A stretch of DNA of 61,716 nucleotides from an uncultured Opitutaceae bacterium (GCA_937958045.1 CALFXL010000025.1:1-61716), one strand, 5' to 3'. Shown: positions 8,158-18,038, numbered from the stretch's first letter. Notes: generated by a model from the letters alone, not told the origin. Numbers and translations are program-made.

Positions 8158-9732
8158 ATGGAATCCACCACCGTTTCCACCACTTCCCCTTCGCGGTCAG
8201 ACCCACAAGATATCGATCACAAGAAAGCCCGGCTCGCTCTCGTATTGCTGACGGCCTTTTTCGCGTTGTTGCTCATCTTCAAGATGGACGCCGTGGCTGG
8301 TGGCGCCGACTCGTCTGGCTATCTCAATCATGCGAAGCAAATCGCGTCGGGGCGTGTCCACGAACCGATGAGGATGATCGGCGACGCCAGTCCTTCATCA
8401 AATCCCGAACTCTCCCCTTTCACCTACGTTCCCTTGGGATATGTCCCTTCGGGCACCGACCAAATGGTCCCAACCTATCCGGTGGGCCTCTCGCTATTAA
8501 CGGCAGGTGTCGCGATCATCACAGGGTGGAATGCTTCTGCCGGTGTCACCATGGGGCTCCATGCGCTCGCGGGACCTTTGCTTATCTACGCGCTTGCCCG
8601 CCGTCTCGGTCTCACACGCCGTTGGTCTCTCGTGGGCGTGATCTTATCTGCGCTGTGCCCGCTTTATGTAATGTATTCGCTTCAATTGATGAGCGATCTG
8701 CCCTCCTTGGTTTGGTGCGCCGCGACAATCCTCTTTGCATGGCAAAGCCGCACGCGCCGCGTGTGGGCACTGGCCGCCGGCGTGGCGTTCGCCGCGGCGG
8801 TTCTCATTCGTCCGACCAACGCATTACTGATCTTCGCTATAGCGCTCGCTCTCGGTTTTTCGTGGCGGAATTGGTTACTGTTCGGCCTCGCTGGATTGCC
8901 CGGAGCCATTTTCTGGGCTGCCTATAACCAAGCAGCCTACGGACATCCTTTCGCCTCAGGATATGGGAACGTTTTGGAAATCATGGGATGGCCCCATTTT
9001 CTTGGAAGCTGGCGACATTACCTCCTCTGGTTGCCCGCACTGCTCACGCCATTTGCCATCCTGCTGTTCGCCTTTCCTCGACTGCTCATTTCCTCCCCTC
9101 GCGTTGGATGGATGCTGTTCCTTTGGTGGGGAAGTTTTGCCACATTTTATGCGTTTTATCCGTTCACCCAGGAAACGTGGTGGTATCTGCGGTTTATTCT
9201 TCCCGCTTTTCCGTCATTCATTCTCACGATCCTAACGGTCGCCTCTCAATTAGCCGATCGCCGCAATGCCGCGCCTTTCCGATTCGATAACAAGCGCTCG
9301 CAGGTGCTTACAACGGTACTTCTGGCTGTCATCCTCGTCTCAAATATCTACTGGAATCGAAAACTATATACGCTGCATCAGCGTGACCGGATACACTATG
9401 CAGCAGCTTGCGCATGGATGCGGGAGCATCTTCCCGAAAACGCCATCGTGCTGACCATGCAGACGAGCGGAGCACTGTTCTTCTACACAGACTTTACCCT
9501 CGTGCGCTGGGATACTCTCGCCGAAGGAGGACTCACAAAAATCGAAACAGCCGCGCGCCATACCGGGCAGCCGATCTATGCGGCCACATTCCCCTTCGAG
9601 GCAGATGAAACGCCCGGTGCAAATTCGTTGATCAACAAATTCCCAGGCTGGGAAAAACTCACCGTCATCGGACAAACGACGATCTGGAAACGAACGGGAT
9701 CCACCCCGACGTTAGCTTTGTCTACCCGGTGA
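8158..9732 (+). CDS. GT-C family (GT39/ArnT-like) membrane glycosyltransferase
   Basis: A 524-residue protein with about ten membrane segments. After the first segment comes GGADSSGYLNHA, the loop with acidic residue typical of enzymes using polyprenyl-phosphate sugar donors on the periplasmic side. YPVGLSLLTAG, LMSDLPSL and AAVLIRPTNALL are also characteristic of the fold. The last 110 residues form a soluble domain. It is divergent from the other polytopic gene and precedes a Dpm-like GT2 that could make its lipid-linked donor; that link is inference. Confidence 0.78.
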   Translation: MESTTVSTTSPSRSDPQDIDHKKARLALVLLTAFFALLLIFKMDAVAGGADSSGYLNHAKQIASGRVHEPMRMIGDASPSSNPELSPFTYVPLGYVPSGTDQMVPTYPVGLSLLTAGVAIITGWNASAGVTMGLHALAGPLLIYALARRLGLTRRWSLVGVILSALCPLYVMYSLQLMSDLPSLVWCAATILFAWQSRTRRVWALAAGVAFAAAVLIRPTNALLIFAIALALGFSWRNWLLFGLAGLPGAIFWAAYNQAAYGHPFASGYGNVLEIMGWPHFLGSWRHYLLWLPALLTPFAILLFAFPRLLISSPRVGWMLFLWWGSFATFYAFYPFTQETWWYLRFILPAFPSFILTILTVASQLADRRNAAPFRFDNKRSQVLTTVLLAVILVSNIYWNRKLYTLHQRDRIHYAAACAWMREHLPENAIVLTMQTSGALFFYTDFTLVRWDTLAEGGLTKIETAARHTGQPIYAATFPFEADETPGANSLINKFPGWEKLTVIGQTTIWKRTGSTPTLALSTR

Positions 9733-9854
9733 ATCCACGGCTCGCTCAAGCCCTCGATCACGCGACTCGCATCTGGGATTGAGTTGCTTATGGCTTCTCG
9801 GACAAACACAGGATTGCTTACACCGTCTTCTCTCATCCAGCGTCTCCTTTTCTC

Positions 9855-10550
9855 ATGCCGACCCTCTCCGTCGTCATCCCCTGCTATAACGAAAAAAACA
9901 CCATCCGTCGTATCGTCGATGCGGTCCACAATTGCGGCGTCGAATCGCTGGAAATCATCATAGTCGACGATTTCTCCACCGACGGCACCCGCGATATCCT
10001 CCGCGAGGAAATCGCGCCCCTCGTGTCCCAGATCATTTATCACGAGAAAAATCAGGGCAAAGGCGCCGCGCTCCGCTCCGGATTCAAACACGCCACGGGA
10101 GATTTTGTCATCGTTCAGGACGCAGACCTCGAATACGATCCGTGCGAGCTCCCCGATTTGCTCGCACCGCTCGTCGCCGGCAAAGCCGATGTCGTTTTTG
10201 GCTCCCGTTTCCTCGCCGGCCGCCCGCATCGCGTCCTCTACTTCTGGCACAGCGTGGGCAACAAGTTCCTCACGTTGCTCTCTAACATGGCGACAAACCT
10301 GAACCTCACGGACATGGAATGCTGCTACAAAATGTTCCGGCGCGACGTGATTCAGAGCATCGATTTCAAGGAAAACCGCTTCGGCTTCGAGCCCGAGATC
10401 ACCGCGAAGGTCGCGCGTCGAAACTTGCGCATCTACGAGGTCGGCGTGTCGTATTCAGGCCGTACATACGCCGAGGGCAAAAAGATCGGCTGGCGCGACG
10501 GCTTTCGCGCGCTGTATGCGATCGCCAAATACAACTTCTGGAGTCGCTGA
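9855..10550 (+). CDS. GT2 glycosyltransferase, dolichol/polyprenyl-phosphate sugar synthase type
   Basis: A 231-residue GT-A enzyme. LSVVIPCYNEKNTI at the N-terminus, IIVDDFSTDGTRD, KGAALRSGF and QDADLEYDP (the DxD metal site) place it with DPM1/DPG-synthase-like proteins, which load a sugar onto a polyprenyl phosphate. GSRF and NFWSR near the end are also typical. No membrane anchor is visible. It could supply the lipid-linked sugar for the GT-C protein encoded upstream. The 122-base gap before it shows no clear motif. Confidence 0.85.
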   Translation: MPTLSVVIPCYNEKNTIRRIVDAVHNCGVESLEIIIVDDFSTDGTRDILREEIAPLVSQIIYHEKNQGKGAALRSGFKHATGDFVIVQDADLEYDPCELPDLLAPLVAGKADVVFGSRFLAGRPHRVLYFWHSVGNKFLTLLSNMATNLNLTDMECCYKMFRRDVIQSIDFKENRFGFEPEITAKVARRNLRIYEVGVSYSGRTYAEGKKIGWRDGFRALYAIAKYNFWSR

Positions 10551-10597
10551 CGCTGCTGGGCTCGCGCGGACTCGAGCCCTTTTTCGTTCATGACGCG

Positions 10598-10615
10598 CGT
10601 GGAGTTTGCTCCACG
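10598..10615. repeat. intergenic inverted repeat CGTGGAG-N4-CTCCACG
   Basis: A perfect 7-base stem with loop TTTG lies in the 177-base gap between the glycosyltransferase and the hybrid kinase. No T-run follows. The rest of the gap shows no convincing promoter. Confidence 0.45.
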
Positions 10616-10727
10616 TGGACCACGATGCGAAGTGCACTCCATCGTTAGAACAGCGATTGCATCGATGGAATGATGCGCGGCTGGACAGTGTCGGGAACGA
10701 GGAGCAACCTCCTCCTGCACCGACCAT

Positions 10728-13076
10728 ATGCCGCCGCTCCCCTCTTCTTCCGAATCGGAGAAAAAGTGCGCACCGGATTTCGCGCAGTTTATCGGCAATG
10801 TTCTTGAGAATATGACGGAAGCCCTCGCCACCGTGGATTTCGAGTGGCGCATCACGTATGTGAATCGTGCATACATGCGGCTCGTTACGCCGATTTACTC
10901 GAAACCGGATCAATTGATTGGTGCCAATCTGTGGGAGCGTTTTCCCGACATCGGCGATTCCATCGCGGGTCAACAATATCGTATTGCGATGAAAGAGCGG
11001 AAGCGGGTCACCTTCGAGCACTACTATCCGCCGCTCCAACTTTGGGCCGAGGTGCAAGCGCTGCCATTCGACCACGGTCTCACGATTTCGGTGTACGATA
11101 TCACCACGCGCAAACAACAGGAGCTGCAGCTCGCCGAGCTGACGCGCACGTTGAGCGAGCAATCGAATCTCTTCGACGCCATCCTCTCCAACGTCCGCGA
11201 CCTCGCGTACGCTTTCGATCACGATCTGCGTTTCCTCTACGTCAATCGCCCGCTCGCAGAACTGCTCGGTCGTCCGCTCGAAGCGATTGTCGGCCAAACC
11301 TGTCGTTCGCTCGGTTATCCTCCCGCGATCGCCGATCAGCTTGAAGCGCACATGCGCGAGGTTTTCGCCACAGGTCGCGCCGTGCGAGGAGAGGCGCCGC
11401 TGCCTTCGCACTCAGGAAAAATCGAGCATCACGAATACATCTATAGCCCGGTCTTCGGACCCGACGGACAAGTCGAAGCGCTCGTCGGCACCACACGTCT
11501 CATCACCGAACGCAAACGCGACGAAAACGTCGTGCGTCAGGCCGAACGACAACTCCGTCTCGTGAGCGACCACGCCTCTGTCCTGCTCGCGCATCTCGAT
11601 CGCGATTATCGCTATCAATTCGTCAACGTTCCTTACGCCGACCGCTTTTCGCTCAAACCGAGCGATATCGTCGGCAAAACCGCGCTTGAAGTGCTGGGCC
11701 AGGCCGCGTTCGCAAGCATCCAGCCGCATTTTCAAGAAGCGCTCACCGGCCGACGCGTGGAGTTTGAGGTCAATATCGCTCCCGCTGGCTCGCCGCCGCT
11801 TTGGCACCAAGTCGTCTACACGCCCGAGCGCGATTCGTCTGGCGAAGTGGTCGGCGTCGTCGCCGCTTACACGGACATCACGCTGCGTCGCAACGCCGAG
11901 ATCGAAGCTATGCGCGCACGCGACGAAGCGATCGCCGCGGGTCGCGCAAAGGACGAATTTCTCGCCGCGCTTTCGCACGAGTTGCGCACACCACTTAATC
12001 CAGTGCTGCTCATCGCGAGCGAGTCGGCCAGCGATCCCGCGCTGCCCGCTGATCTGCGTGATCGTTTCGACACCATCGCAAAAAACGTCCGCCTGGAAGC
12101 GCGCCTTATCGACGATCTTCTGGACCTTACACGCATCACACGCGGCAAGATGTCGCTGCAAATGCACCCGGTCGACGTCCATGTGGTGCTCAACGATACC
12201 ATCACCACGCTTTCGTCGGAGCTCACGGAACACGATCTCACCCTCACACTCGATCTCCACGCAAAATCTCCGGTGGTCAACGGCGACCCCGCGCGTCTGC
12301 AGCAGATCTTCTGGAACGTCCTGAAAAACGCCGTGAAATTCACGCCCGCCGGCGGCGAAATCGCCATACGATCTTCGATCGAAGAAAAATTCCGTCTGCT
12401 TCGTATCGAAATTTCGGATACCGGAATCGGCATCACGCCCGAAGAGCTTTCACGCATCTTCGAGTCGTTCCGGCAGGGCGAACATGCCTCCAGCGCGTTT
12501 GGCTCGCACCGTTTCGGAGGTCTCGGCCTCGGGCTCTCCATTTCCCGCCAGCTGGCGAGTCTTCACGGCGGCACCATCGAGGCCCAAAGCGTCGGACGCG
12601 AACAAGGCTCCACCTTCATCCTTCGCTTCCCGCTCTGCGATCGTCCCGCCGCGCCCACCGGCACTTCTGGTTCGCGCTCGCCGATGAGCGTTCCGGTACC
12701 GCCGCCCCGATTCAACCGCGTGCTGTTAGTCGAAGATCACGACCCGACCCGCAAGGCGCTCATGCATCTGCTCGCACGGCGTCACTACCAAGTCGTTTCC
12801 GCAAAATCGATGAACGAAGCGCTTCAACTTATCGGTGAAAACGCGGTCGATTTCATCATCTCCGACATCGGGCTTCCCGACGGATCGGGCCACGATCTCA
12901 TGGCTCAGCTTCGCGATACACGTCAGTTGAAAGGCATCGCCTTGAGCGGTTATGGCATGGATCGCGATATCATGCGCGGACGCGAAGCCGGCTTTTCCGC
13001 GCATCTGATCAAGCCGATCGATATCCAAAGTCTGGATACAGCCTTGGCCGCCATGCAGCGCGAATTAACGCGCTGA
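10728..13076 (+). CDS. PAS-domain hybrid histidine kinase/response regulator
   Basis: A 782-residue cytoplasmic sensor with no membrane segment. Three PAS-like domains (about 25-130, 145-262, 275-390) precede a HisKA domain with phospho-accepting H417 in LAALSHELRTPL. The ATPase domain shows NVLKNAVKFTP, DTGIGITPEEL and FGGLGLGLSI. A receiver domain occupies about 665-780, with SDIGLPDGSG holding the phosphorylated Asp. No partner regulator lies beside it. The signal is unknown. It ends 4 bases before the convergent lipoprotein gene. Confidence 0.93.
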   Translation: MPPLPSSSESEKKCAPDFAQFIGNVLENMTEALATVDFEWRITYVNRAYMRLVTPIYSKPDQLIGANLWERFPDIGDSIAGQQYRIAMKERKRVTFEHYYPPLQLWAEVQALPFDHGLTISVYDITTRKQQELQLAELTRTLSEQSNLFDAILSNVRDLAYAFDHDLRFLYVNRPLAELLGRPLEAIVGQTCRSLGYPPAIADQLEAHMREVFATGRAVRGEAPLPSHSGKIEHHEYIYSPVFGPDGQVEALVGTTRLITERKRDENVVRQAERQLRLVSDHASVLLAHLDRDYRYQFVNVPYADRFSLKPSDIVGKTALEVLGQAAFASIQPHFQEALTGRRVEFEVNIAPAGSPPLWHQVVYTPERDSSGEVVGVVAAYTDITLRRNAEIEAMRARDEAIAAGRAKDEFLAALSHELRTPLNPVLLIASESASDPALPADLRDRFDTIAKNVRLEARLIDDLLDLTRITRGKMSLQMHPVDVHVVLNDTITTLSSELTEHDLTLTLDLHAKSPVVNGDPARLQQIFWNVLKNAVKFTPAGGEIAIRSSIEEKFRLLRIEISDTGIGITPEELSRIFESFRQGEHASSAFGSHRFGGLGLGLSISRQLASLHGGTIEAQSVGREQGSTFILRFPLCDRPAAPTGTSGSRSPMSVPVPPPRFNRVLLVEDHDPTRKALMHLLARRHYQVVSAKSMNEALQLIGENAVDFIISDIGLPDGSGHDLMAQLRDTRQLKGIALSGYGMDRDIMRGREAGFSAHLIKPIDIQSLDTALAAMQRELTR
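13021..13039. repeat. 19-base GTATCCA-type imperfect palindrome
   Basis: ATATCCAAAGTCTGGATAC inside the end of the hybrid kinase gene. It matches the palindrome family described at 28737 except for the first base. The encoded residues (IQSLDT) are ordinary, so chance is possible. Confidence 0.35.
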
Positions 13077-13080
13077 ACGC

Positions 13081-13746
13081 TCACTTCGGCAGATCGGCGG
13101 CGATGCGCGCGGCGAGTTCCTCCACGCCTGCACTCACTGCGGCCGCGAGCGCGGAGAAATCGCGGCCATCCCAGGTCACCGGAGGCGCAACGTAGGTTTT
13201 TTCTTCGGCGATGCGTCCGGTTCCATCGGTCGCCAGGATCGAGTAAAGTGCTTCGAAGCGGACCTGGCCGGGGCTGCCCGCCACGCCTTCGCAACGCACC
13301 ACGCGCACCACCACTTCGTAGTCAGCCGGAATGTCCCCACGCGTTGGATATGCGGTCACGCCTCGTACCGAGGGTTCCCGACGAAGACGTTCGACAAGCA
13401 GACGTGAGATGCCCGCGTCGAGCGATTCGGCCCAGCGATTAAAATCCTGATAACGCAGTTCATTGCCGCCTTCGCGCACGACAATACTCTTGGTCGCGCG
13501 CAGATATCCCGGCAGGTCGATCGCGCGGAGCGCGACCTGCCAGCGCCGCTCGGCAGGCTCCGCGACGGCATTCGTCGGCTGGGTCGAGGACAATACGTAG
13601 AAGCGAGTCGCATCCGGCGATGCAGTCGGCAGCACCTGGCATCCGCCCAACATCGCGGCGCTCACCGCCATCAGCGCCCAAGCAGGCAGGAAACGTAAGC
13701 GCAGGCGGCCCGAAGAGGTCGCGGGAGAAAAGGGTTTCGTTTTCAT
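13081..13746 (-). CDS. ABC-type lipid transport auxiliary lipoprotein (PqiC-like)
   Basis: A 221-residue secreted protein with a signal peptide ending in the lipobox LGGC near residue 35, so it is lipid-anchored. FYVLSS and later VALRAIDLPGYL, followed by LAERL-type segments, match the PqiC/YmbA family of periplasmic lipoproteins that work with MCE proteins in lipid transfer between membranes. The ATG at 13746 is chosen because it starts the signal peptide. It is the last gene of the mlaE-mlaF-mlaD group, all on the minus strand. Confidence 0.82.
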   Translation of the reverse strand: MKTKPFSPATSSGRLRLRFLPAWALMAVSAAMLGGCQVLPTASPDATRFYVLSSTQPTNAVAEPAERRWQVALRAIDLPGYLRATKSIVVREGGNELRYQDFNRWAESLDAGISRLLVERLRREPSVRGVTAYPTRGDIPADYEVVVRVVRCEGVAGSPGQVRFEALYSILATDGTGRIAEEKTYVAPPVTWDGRDFSALAAAVSAGVEELAARIAADLPK

Positions 13747-13777
13747 CGAGGTATTCAAAAAATAACTACCCATTCGA

Positions 13778-14785
13778 TCATTTCCCGGGATTGCGCCCCG
13801 TGATCAGAGCGCTGGGATTGCGCTCGAGAAATTCGCTGAGCCGTTGCACGGAAAGCGCCGCGTCCGACAACTGCATCAACGTGCGCGTCGCTTCTTCGCC
13901 GAGGCCGCCTTGCGCCGCGATGAACGCACGCGCGTTGGCCGCCGCAGACTCAAATGTCTTCAACGTGCCCTTGGCCTGCTCTAAAACCGCCGCGAGTTGC
14001 TCGCCTGCCGGCACCACTTGTTGATCGATGCCGGCCAGCGTTTTCTTCAGGTCGTTGATCGCGCCGTTGAGATTGACGAGCGTCTCCTCGAAACGCGGCG
14101 ACTCGGCCAACGCCGTCACGGCCCGTCCCGCTTTCGCCCACTCGGCCGTGACTTCCGTGATGTCGATTTTATTGAGCTGACGACGCGTGTCGGTGATCAG
14201 CGCGCGCACGTCTTGCGCAAGTCCTGGGAAATCGACGCGCTGTAGATTCGCCAGAATTTCGGTGACACTCGCCTGCGCGGCCGCGATCGCCGATGGCATC
14301 GCCGGCACTTCCACGTAACGCGGGTCGTGAATGGTCGCGACGACGATCGGCACGTCGTCCTCTTCGTCCACGAAGTCCAACTCGATGTACAGCAAACCCG
14401 TCGCGATACCCATCACGCCGAGTTGCGCGCGCAGTCCTTTGTCCACCAGCGCCTGCAATTGATCGCGATTGGAAACATCGATCTCCGCGCCACGCGCATC
14501 GCGCATCACGTTGCGGCTAAATTCGCAAACGACCGCCACCAGCGAGCGGCGTCGTTCCTGATCGTAACGCACGGTGAGATCGACCACGCGGCCCACGCGA
14601 AGTCCGCGCAGTTTCACCGGCGAGCCGAGATCGAGTCCGCCGACCGACTCGTCGAAATAGACGACGAAACGCTGCGGTTTGGAGAAAAAGTTCACCCCGC
14701 CAAACGTCAGCAGCGCCGCCACGCCGAGGATGAGAGCGCCGATGACAAAGACGCCGACGAGGGCCGGATTAATTCTGGTTTTCAT
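13778..14785 (-). CDS. mlaD: MCE-domain lipid transport protein (MlaD/PqiB type)
   Basis: A 335-residue periplasmic protein with one N-terminal anchor (ALVGVFVIGALILGVAALL) followed by an MCE domain at about 40-130, containing FVVYFDESVGGLDLGSPVKLRG and GLRAQLG. The C-terminal 180 residues are helical, probably the tube-forming part. It would bind lipids and pass them between outer membrane and the MlaEF transporter. The start at 14785 gives the family form; it follows mlaF with a 69-base gap. Confidence 0.9.
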   Translation of the reverse strand: MKTRINPALVGVFVIGALILGVAALLTFGGVNFFSKPQRFVVYFDESVGGLDLGSPVKLRGLRVGRVVDLTVRYDQERRRSLVAVVCEFSRNVMRDARGAEIDVSNRDQLQALVDKGLRAQLGVMGIATGLLYIELDFVDEEDDVPIVVATIHDPRYVEVPAMPSAIAAAQASVTEILANLQRVDFPGLAQDVRALITDTRRQLNKIDITEVTAEWAKAGRAVTALAESPRFEETLVNLNGAINDLKKTLAGIDQQVVPAGEQLAAVLEQAKGTLKTFESAAANARAFIAAQGGLGEEATRTLMQLSDAALSVQRLSEFLERNPSALITGRNPGK

Positions 14786-14854
14786 GGCTGCAAGAGATGC
14801 GCGGACGCGCGGACGTGAGACGTGGGATTCAAGGGTTCGAGAGGCATGACACAA

Positions 14855-15661
14855 TCATTCGGCGCGGGTTTCTGAGCTGCTGCCATCTCCGCGCTTCAAA
14901 AATTCACGCACGCGAGGATCGTCGCTCTCGGCCGCGAGTTTTCGCGGAGGACCTTCGGCGATGATGCCTTTGGCTTCGCGATCGAGCATGATCACGCGGT
15001 CGGCGATGCTGAAGATGCTCTCCAACTCGTGCGACACGATCACGAGCGTGGTTTTGAGCGTATCGCGGATTTGGAGCACGAGTTCGTCGAGTTGCCGCGA
15101 GGTGACCGGATCGAGCCCGGCGGACGGTTCGTCGAAAAACACGATGCCCGGATCGAGCGCGAGCGCGCGCGCGAGGCCGGCGCGTTTCTTCATGCCTCCG
15201 CTGATCTCCGATGGAAAATAATTCTCGTATCCGGCCAAGCCCACCTGCGCGAGTTTCATGGCGACCACTTCGTCGCGTTCGCGGCGCGTCAAATCGGTAT
15301 GTTCTTCGAGTGGCAGCGCGATGTTTTCGCGGAGCGTGAGCGAACTCCACAGCGCGCCGCTTTGATACAACACGCCAAAACCCTTGAGCAGTTCGCGTCG
15401 GCGCGCGGGATCTGCGGCCACAAAATCTTCTCCGAAATAGCGCACCGTGCCCGCGGTCGGCCGACGCAGCCCGATGAGATGCCGCAGCAGTGTACTTTTG
15501 CCGCAACCGCTGCCACCGATGACAAAGAAAATCTCACCGCGATCCACGGAGAACGTCACATCGCGCAGGATCGTGCGATCATCGTAGCCGCATTCGAGCC
15601 CCGTGACTTCGATCGCGGGTGTCGGTTGCGACGCGGAGTTGTTGTTGGTGGGCGTTACCAT
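14855..15661 (-). CDS. mlaF: lipid ABC transporter ATP-binding protein
   Basis: A 268-residue ATPase with Walker A GGSGCGKST, a Q-loop segment VLYQSGALWSSLT, the signature ISGGMKKRAGLARAL and Walker B IVFFDEPSAGLDP. GALW/ SSLTLRENIALPL is typical of MlaF-type ATPases that power retrograde phospholipid transport. The ATG at 15661 overlaps the mlaE stop codon by 7 bases (ATGGTAA), evidence of translational coupling. It energises the permease encoded just upstream. Confidence 0.93.
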   Translation of the reverse strand: MVTPTNNNSASQPTPAIEVTGLECGYDDRTILRDVTFSVDRGEIFFVIGGSGCGKSTLLRHLIGLRRPTAGTVRYFGEDFVAADPARRRELLKGFGVLYQSGALWSSLTLRENIALPLEEHTDLTRRERDEVVAMKLAQVGLAGYENYFPSEISGGMKKRAGLARALALDPGIVFFDEPSAGLDPVTSRQLDELVLQIRDTLKTTLVIVSHELESIFSIADRVIMLDREAKGIIAEGPPRKLAAESDDPRVREFLKRGDGSSSETRAE

Positions 15662-16782
15662 CCGAGAATGTTGAAAACTCCCGCGTACAAACTGTCCGCG
15701 ATGATGATGAGCAGGATCGCCGTGACTACCGCCGACGTCGCGGCCCGGCCGACGCCCGCGGCCGTGCGATCCGCTTGCAGACCGCGCAAGCAACCGGACA
15801 GGCCGACGATCAGGCCAAAGGTCGCCGCTTTGATGAGGCCGGTCATCACGTCCGACATGTCCACGATCGTCAGCATCTCGACCCAGAATGCCGTCGGCGA
15901 AATCGACAGGATGAAGAGCGAAATCACCATGCCGCCGATGATGCCGAGCGCGTTGCTGTAAAGGGTGAGCAGCGGCGTCATCAACGCCACCGCGAGGATG
16001 CGCGGGAGCACAAGAAACTCCACCGGGCGCAGGCCCAGCGTTTCGATGGCGTCGATTTCTTCGTTGGCCTTCATGTTGCCGAGCTGCGCCGCAAACGCCG
16101 CCCCGGTGCGTCCCGCAAGCACGATCGCGGTCATCATCGCGCCCATTTCACGCACCATCGAAAGCCCCACCAAATCCGCCACGTAGATGTCGCCGCCGTA
16201 TTGGCGCAGCACGATCGCGCCGGTGTAGGCGAGCGTCACGCCGACAAGAAAACTGATCAGTCCGACGATCGGCAGGCCCAACGCGCCGCATTGCTGCATC
16301 TCGGCGAGCGCATCGCGCCAGCGAAAACGATGCGGACGCCGTGCGACCGAGATCGCGCTGAGGGTGCATTCGCCCACGAAGTGCGCGATTTCCTTCACGC
16401 GTTGACGGCACTCGGCCGTCGCGAGACCGACCGCGGTGAACAAATCCGGCGCGCGTTCGCCTGCAGGTTCTTTCACCTGCACGGAATCGAGCTGCTTCAT
16501 CAACGTGCGCGCGTCTTCCGGCATCGCGGAATCGTCGAGCGCGATGTGATGCTCTTCGCACCAGGCGCGCGCGCTGCGCCAAAAAAGCAGCAACGCGCTG
16601 TCCCATGAAACGAGTTCGCCCACCTCAATACGCACCGGCTTCGGCTCGCGTTTTCGCATCAATCGCCGCCAGTGCGGCCGCTCTTCCGAGATCCGCCAAC
16701 GCCCCGCAACCGTCACGATCCACTTGCCGTCAGCTTCATGCACTTGTGCTTGAGCGGAAATGACCTCGGGAACAGATGGCAT
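15655..16782 (-). CDS. mlaE: lipid ABC transporter permease with N-terminal STAS-like domain
   Basis: A 375-residue protein. The first 120 residues look like a STAS-type domain (VTVAGRWRISE...), here fused to the permease rather than encoded as a separate mlaB. The MlaE core has five hydrophobic segments with VGVTLAYTGAIVLRQYGG, VREMGAMMTAIVLAGRTGAAFAAQLG and NEEIDAIETLGL, all family hallmarks. It is the first gene of the four-gene operon and is divergent from the HAD phosphatase. It acts in the inner membrane. Confidence 0.93.
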   Translation of the reverse strand: MPSVPEVISAQAQVHEADGKWIVTVAGRWRISEERPHWRRLMRKREPKPVRIEVGELVSWDSALLLFWRSARAWCEEHHIALDDSAMPEDARTLMKQLDSVQVKEPAGERAPDLFTAVGLATAECRQRVKEIAHFVGECTLSAISVARRPHRFRWRDALAEMQQCGALGLPIVGLISFLVGVTLAYTGAIVLRQYGGDIYVADLVGLSMVREMGAMMTAIVLAGRTGAAFAAQLGNMKANEEIDAIETLGLRPVEFLVLPRILAVALMTPLLTLYSNALGIIGGMVISLFILSISPTAFWVEMLTIVDMSDVMTGLIKAATFGLIVGLSGCLRGLQADRTAAGVGRAATSAVVTAILLIIIADSLYAGVFNILGW

Positions 16783-16870
16783 CGGCTCGGTTGTAGAGAC
16801 AGCAGGTGAAAGAAAAACCCTAAAAATTTACCATTTTCAGAGGCGCGGTGCCGCCCAATGTTCCGCATTC

Positions 16871-17548
16871 GTGAACAAACCGTTTCGCACCGTCCTCTTC
16901 GACCTCGATGGCACGCTCTTGGATCACTTCGCCGCGATCCACCGCTCGCATGTGCATACCATGCGCACACTCGGACTGCCCGAGCCGACCATGGAGCAAG
17001 TTCGCCGCGCCATCGGCGCCGGACTTGAAGTCGCCATCAAACGTTTGCTCGGCGAAGCGCACGCCCATCGTTTCGACGAAGCACTGCCGATCTACCGTCG
17101 ATACTGGGACGAAACGATGCTTCACGGCGTGGCGCTGTTTCCCGGTTCGCGCGAGTTGCTCGAAGCGTTGAAAGAACGCGACGTGCGCTGCGCGGTGTTC
17201 ACCAACAAACATGGTCCGTCCGCTCGCGCGCTGATGGCGCATCTCGGCGTCGATCATCTGCTCGATGGTGTTTTTGGCGCGATGGACACGCCTTGGTATA
17301 AACCCGATCCCGAGTTCTCCGAACACGCGCTCAGCGAACTTTCGGCGGAAGCTTCGACGACCTGCCTGATCGGCGATTCGCCGTACGACATCCTCGCCGC
17401 GCACAACGGTGGTTTTCCCTGCTATTGCGTCACCACGGGCACGCATTCCGAAGAGGAACTGCGCGCAGCGAAGGCCGACGGTGTTTATCCGGACATGATC
17501 GCTCTCGCGCGCGAGGTATTCGGGCTGGAGCTTGTCTCCATTTCTTGA
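16871..17548 (+). CDS. HAD-superfamily phosphatase (phosphoglycolate phosphatase-like)
   Basis: A 225-residue HAD hydrolase with motif I FDLDGTLLD at residue 9, a helical cap, motif II FTNKHG, the motif III lysine in KPDPEF and motif IV IGDSPYDI. This layout is that of Gph/PgmB-like enzymes that remove phosphate from small sugar phosphates; the true substrate is not readable. The GTG at 16871 is preferred because it places motif I at the N-terminus; the in-frame ATG at 16760 would overlap the divergent mlaE start. It converges with the DUF2721 gene. Confidence 0.82.
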   Translation: MNKPFRTVLFDLDGTLLDHFAAIHRSHVHTMRTLGLPEPTMEQVRRAIGAGLEVAIKRLLGEAHAHRFDEALPIYRRYWDETMLHGVALFPGSRELLEALKERDVRCAVFTNKHGPSARALMAHLGVDHLLDGVFGAMDTPWYKPDPEFSEHALSELSAEASTTCLIGDSPYDILAAHNGGFPCYCVTTGTHSEEELRAAKADGVYPDMIALAREVFGLELVSIS

Positions 17549-17573
17549 ATACGCGACGACGCGCGCGGCGGAT

Positions 17574-18038
17574 TTAATCCACTTCGTGGCCGAGGGCGCG
17601 CGTCACTTCGATGTTCAGCGCCTGCAGCGACACAAACACGTCGCGGATGAACGCGCCCAATCCCGCGACCATGAGGAGCACGCTCACCATGAACGCGCCG
17701 AGAACCACGCGCGCCATTTCGATTTCCAGCACTTGTCCGATAAACAGCAGCAGGATCAACGTGCCCGAGGTGAAAATGCTCGCGATGATGCACGACATGG
17801 CGATCCGCATCAGGCGCGCGCGGCGAAACATGATCTCGAGCTGATGCTCGATATGCGCACGCTCGTCGCCCTTCGCCTGCCGCACGAGTCCCGCGAGATT
17901 GCGCGAACGATCCACGATGCGCCCCATGCGGGTCGTCATCGAAATCACGAGCGCACCGAGACCTGAAATCAGGATCACCGGGCTGATCGATAGCTGGATA
18001 AGCGGCAGGATCTTCGCGAGTTCTGTCGGCGCGGTCAT
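17574..18038 (-). CDS. DUF2721 membrane protein
   Basis: A 154-residue protein with three hydrophobic segments (near residues 12-33, 80-105 and 112-138) and a charged stretch RMGRIVDRSRNLAGL after the first, which is the hallmark of the DUF2721 family of unknown function. It is probably an inner-membrane protein. The start at 18038 begins just before the first helix. The divergent RecD2 gene begins 85 bases away. Confidence 0.82.
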   Translation of the reverse strand: MTAPTELAKILPLIQLSISPVILISGLGALVISMTTRMGRIVDRSRNLAGLVRQAKGDERAHIEHQLEIMFRRARLMRIAMSCIIASIFTSGTLILLLFIGQVLEIEMARVVLGAFMVSVLLMVAGLGAFIRDVFVSLQALNIEVTRALGHEVD

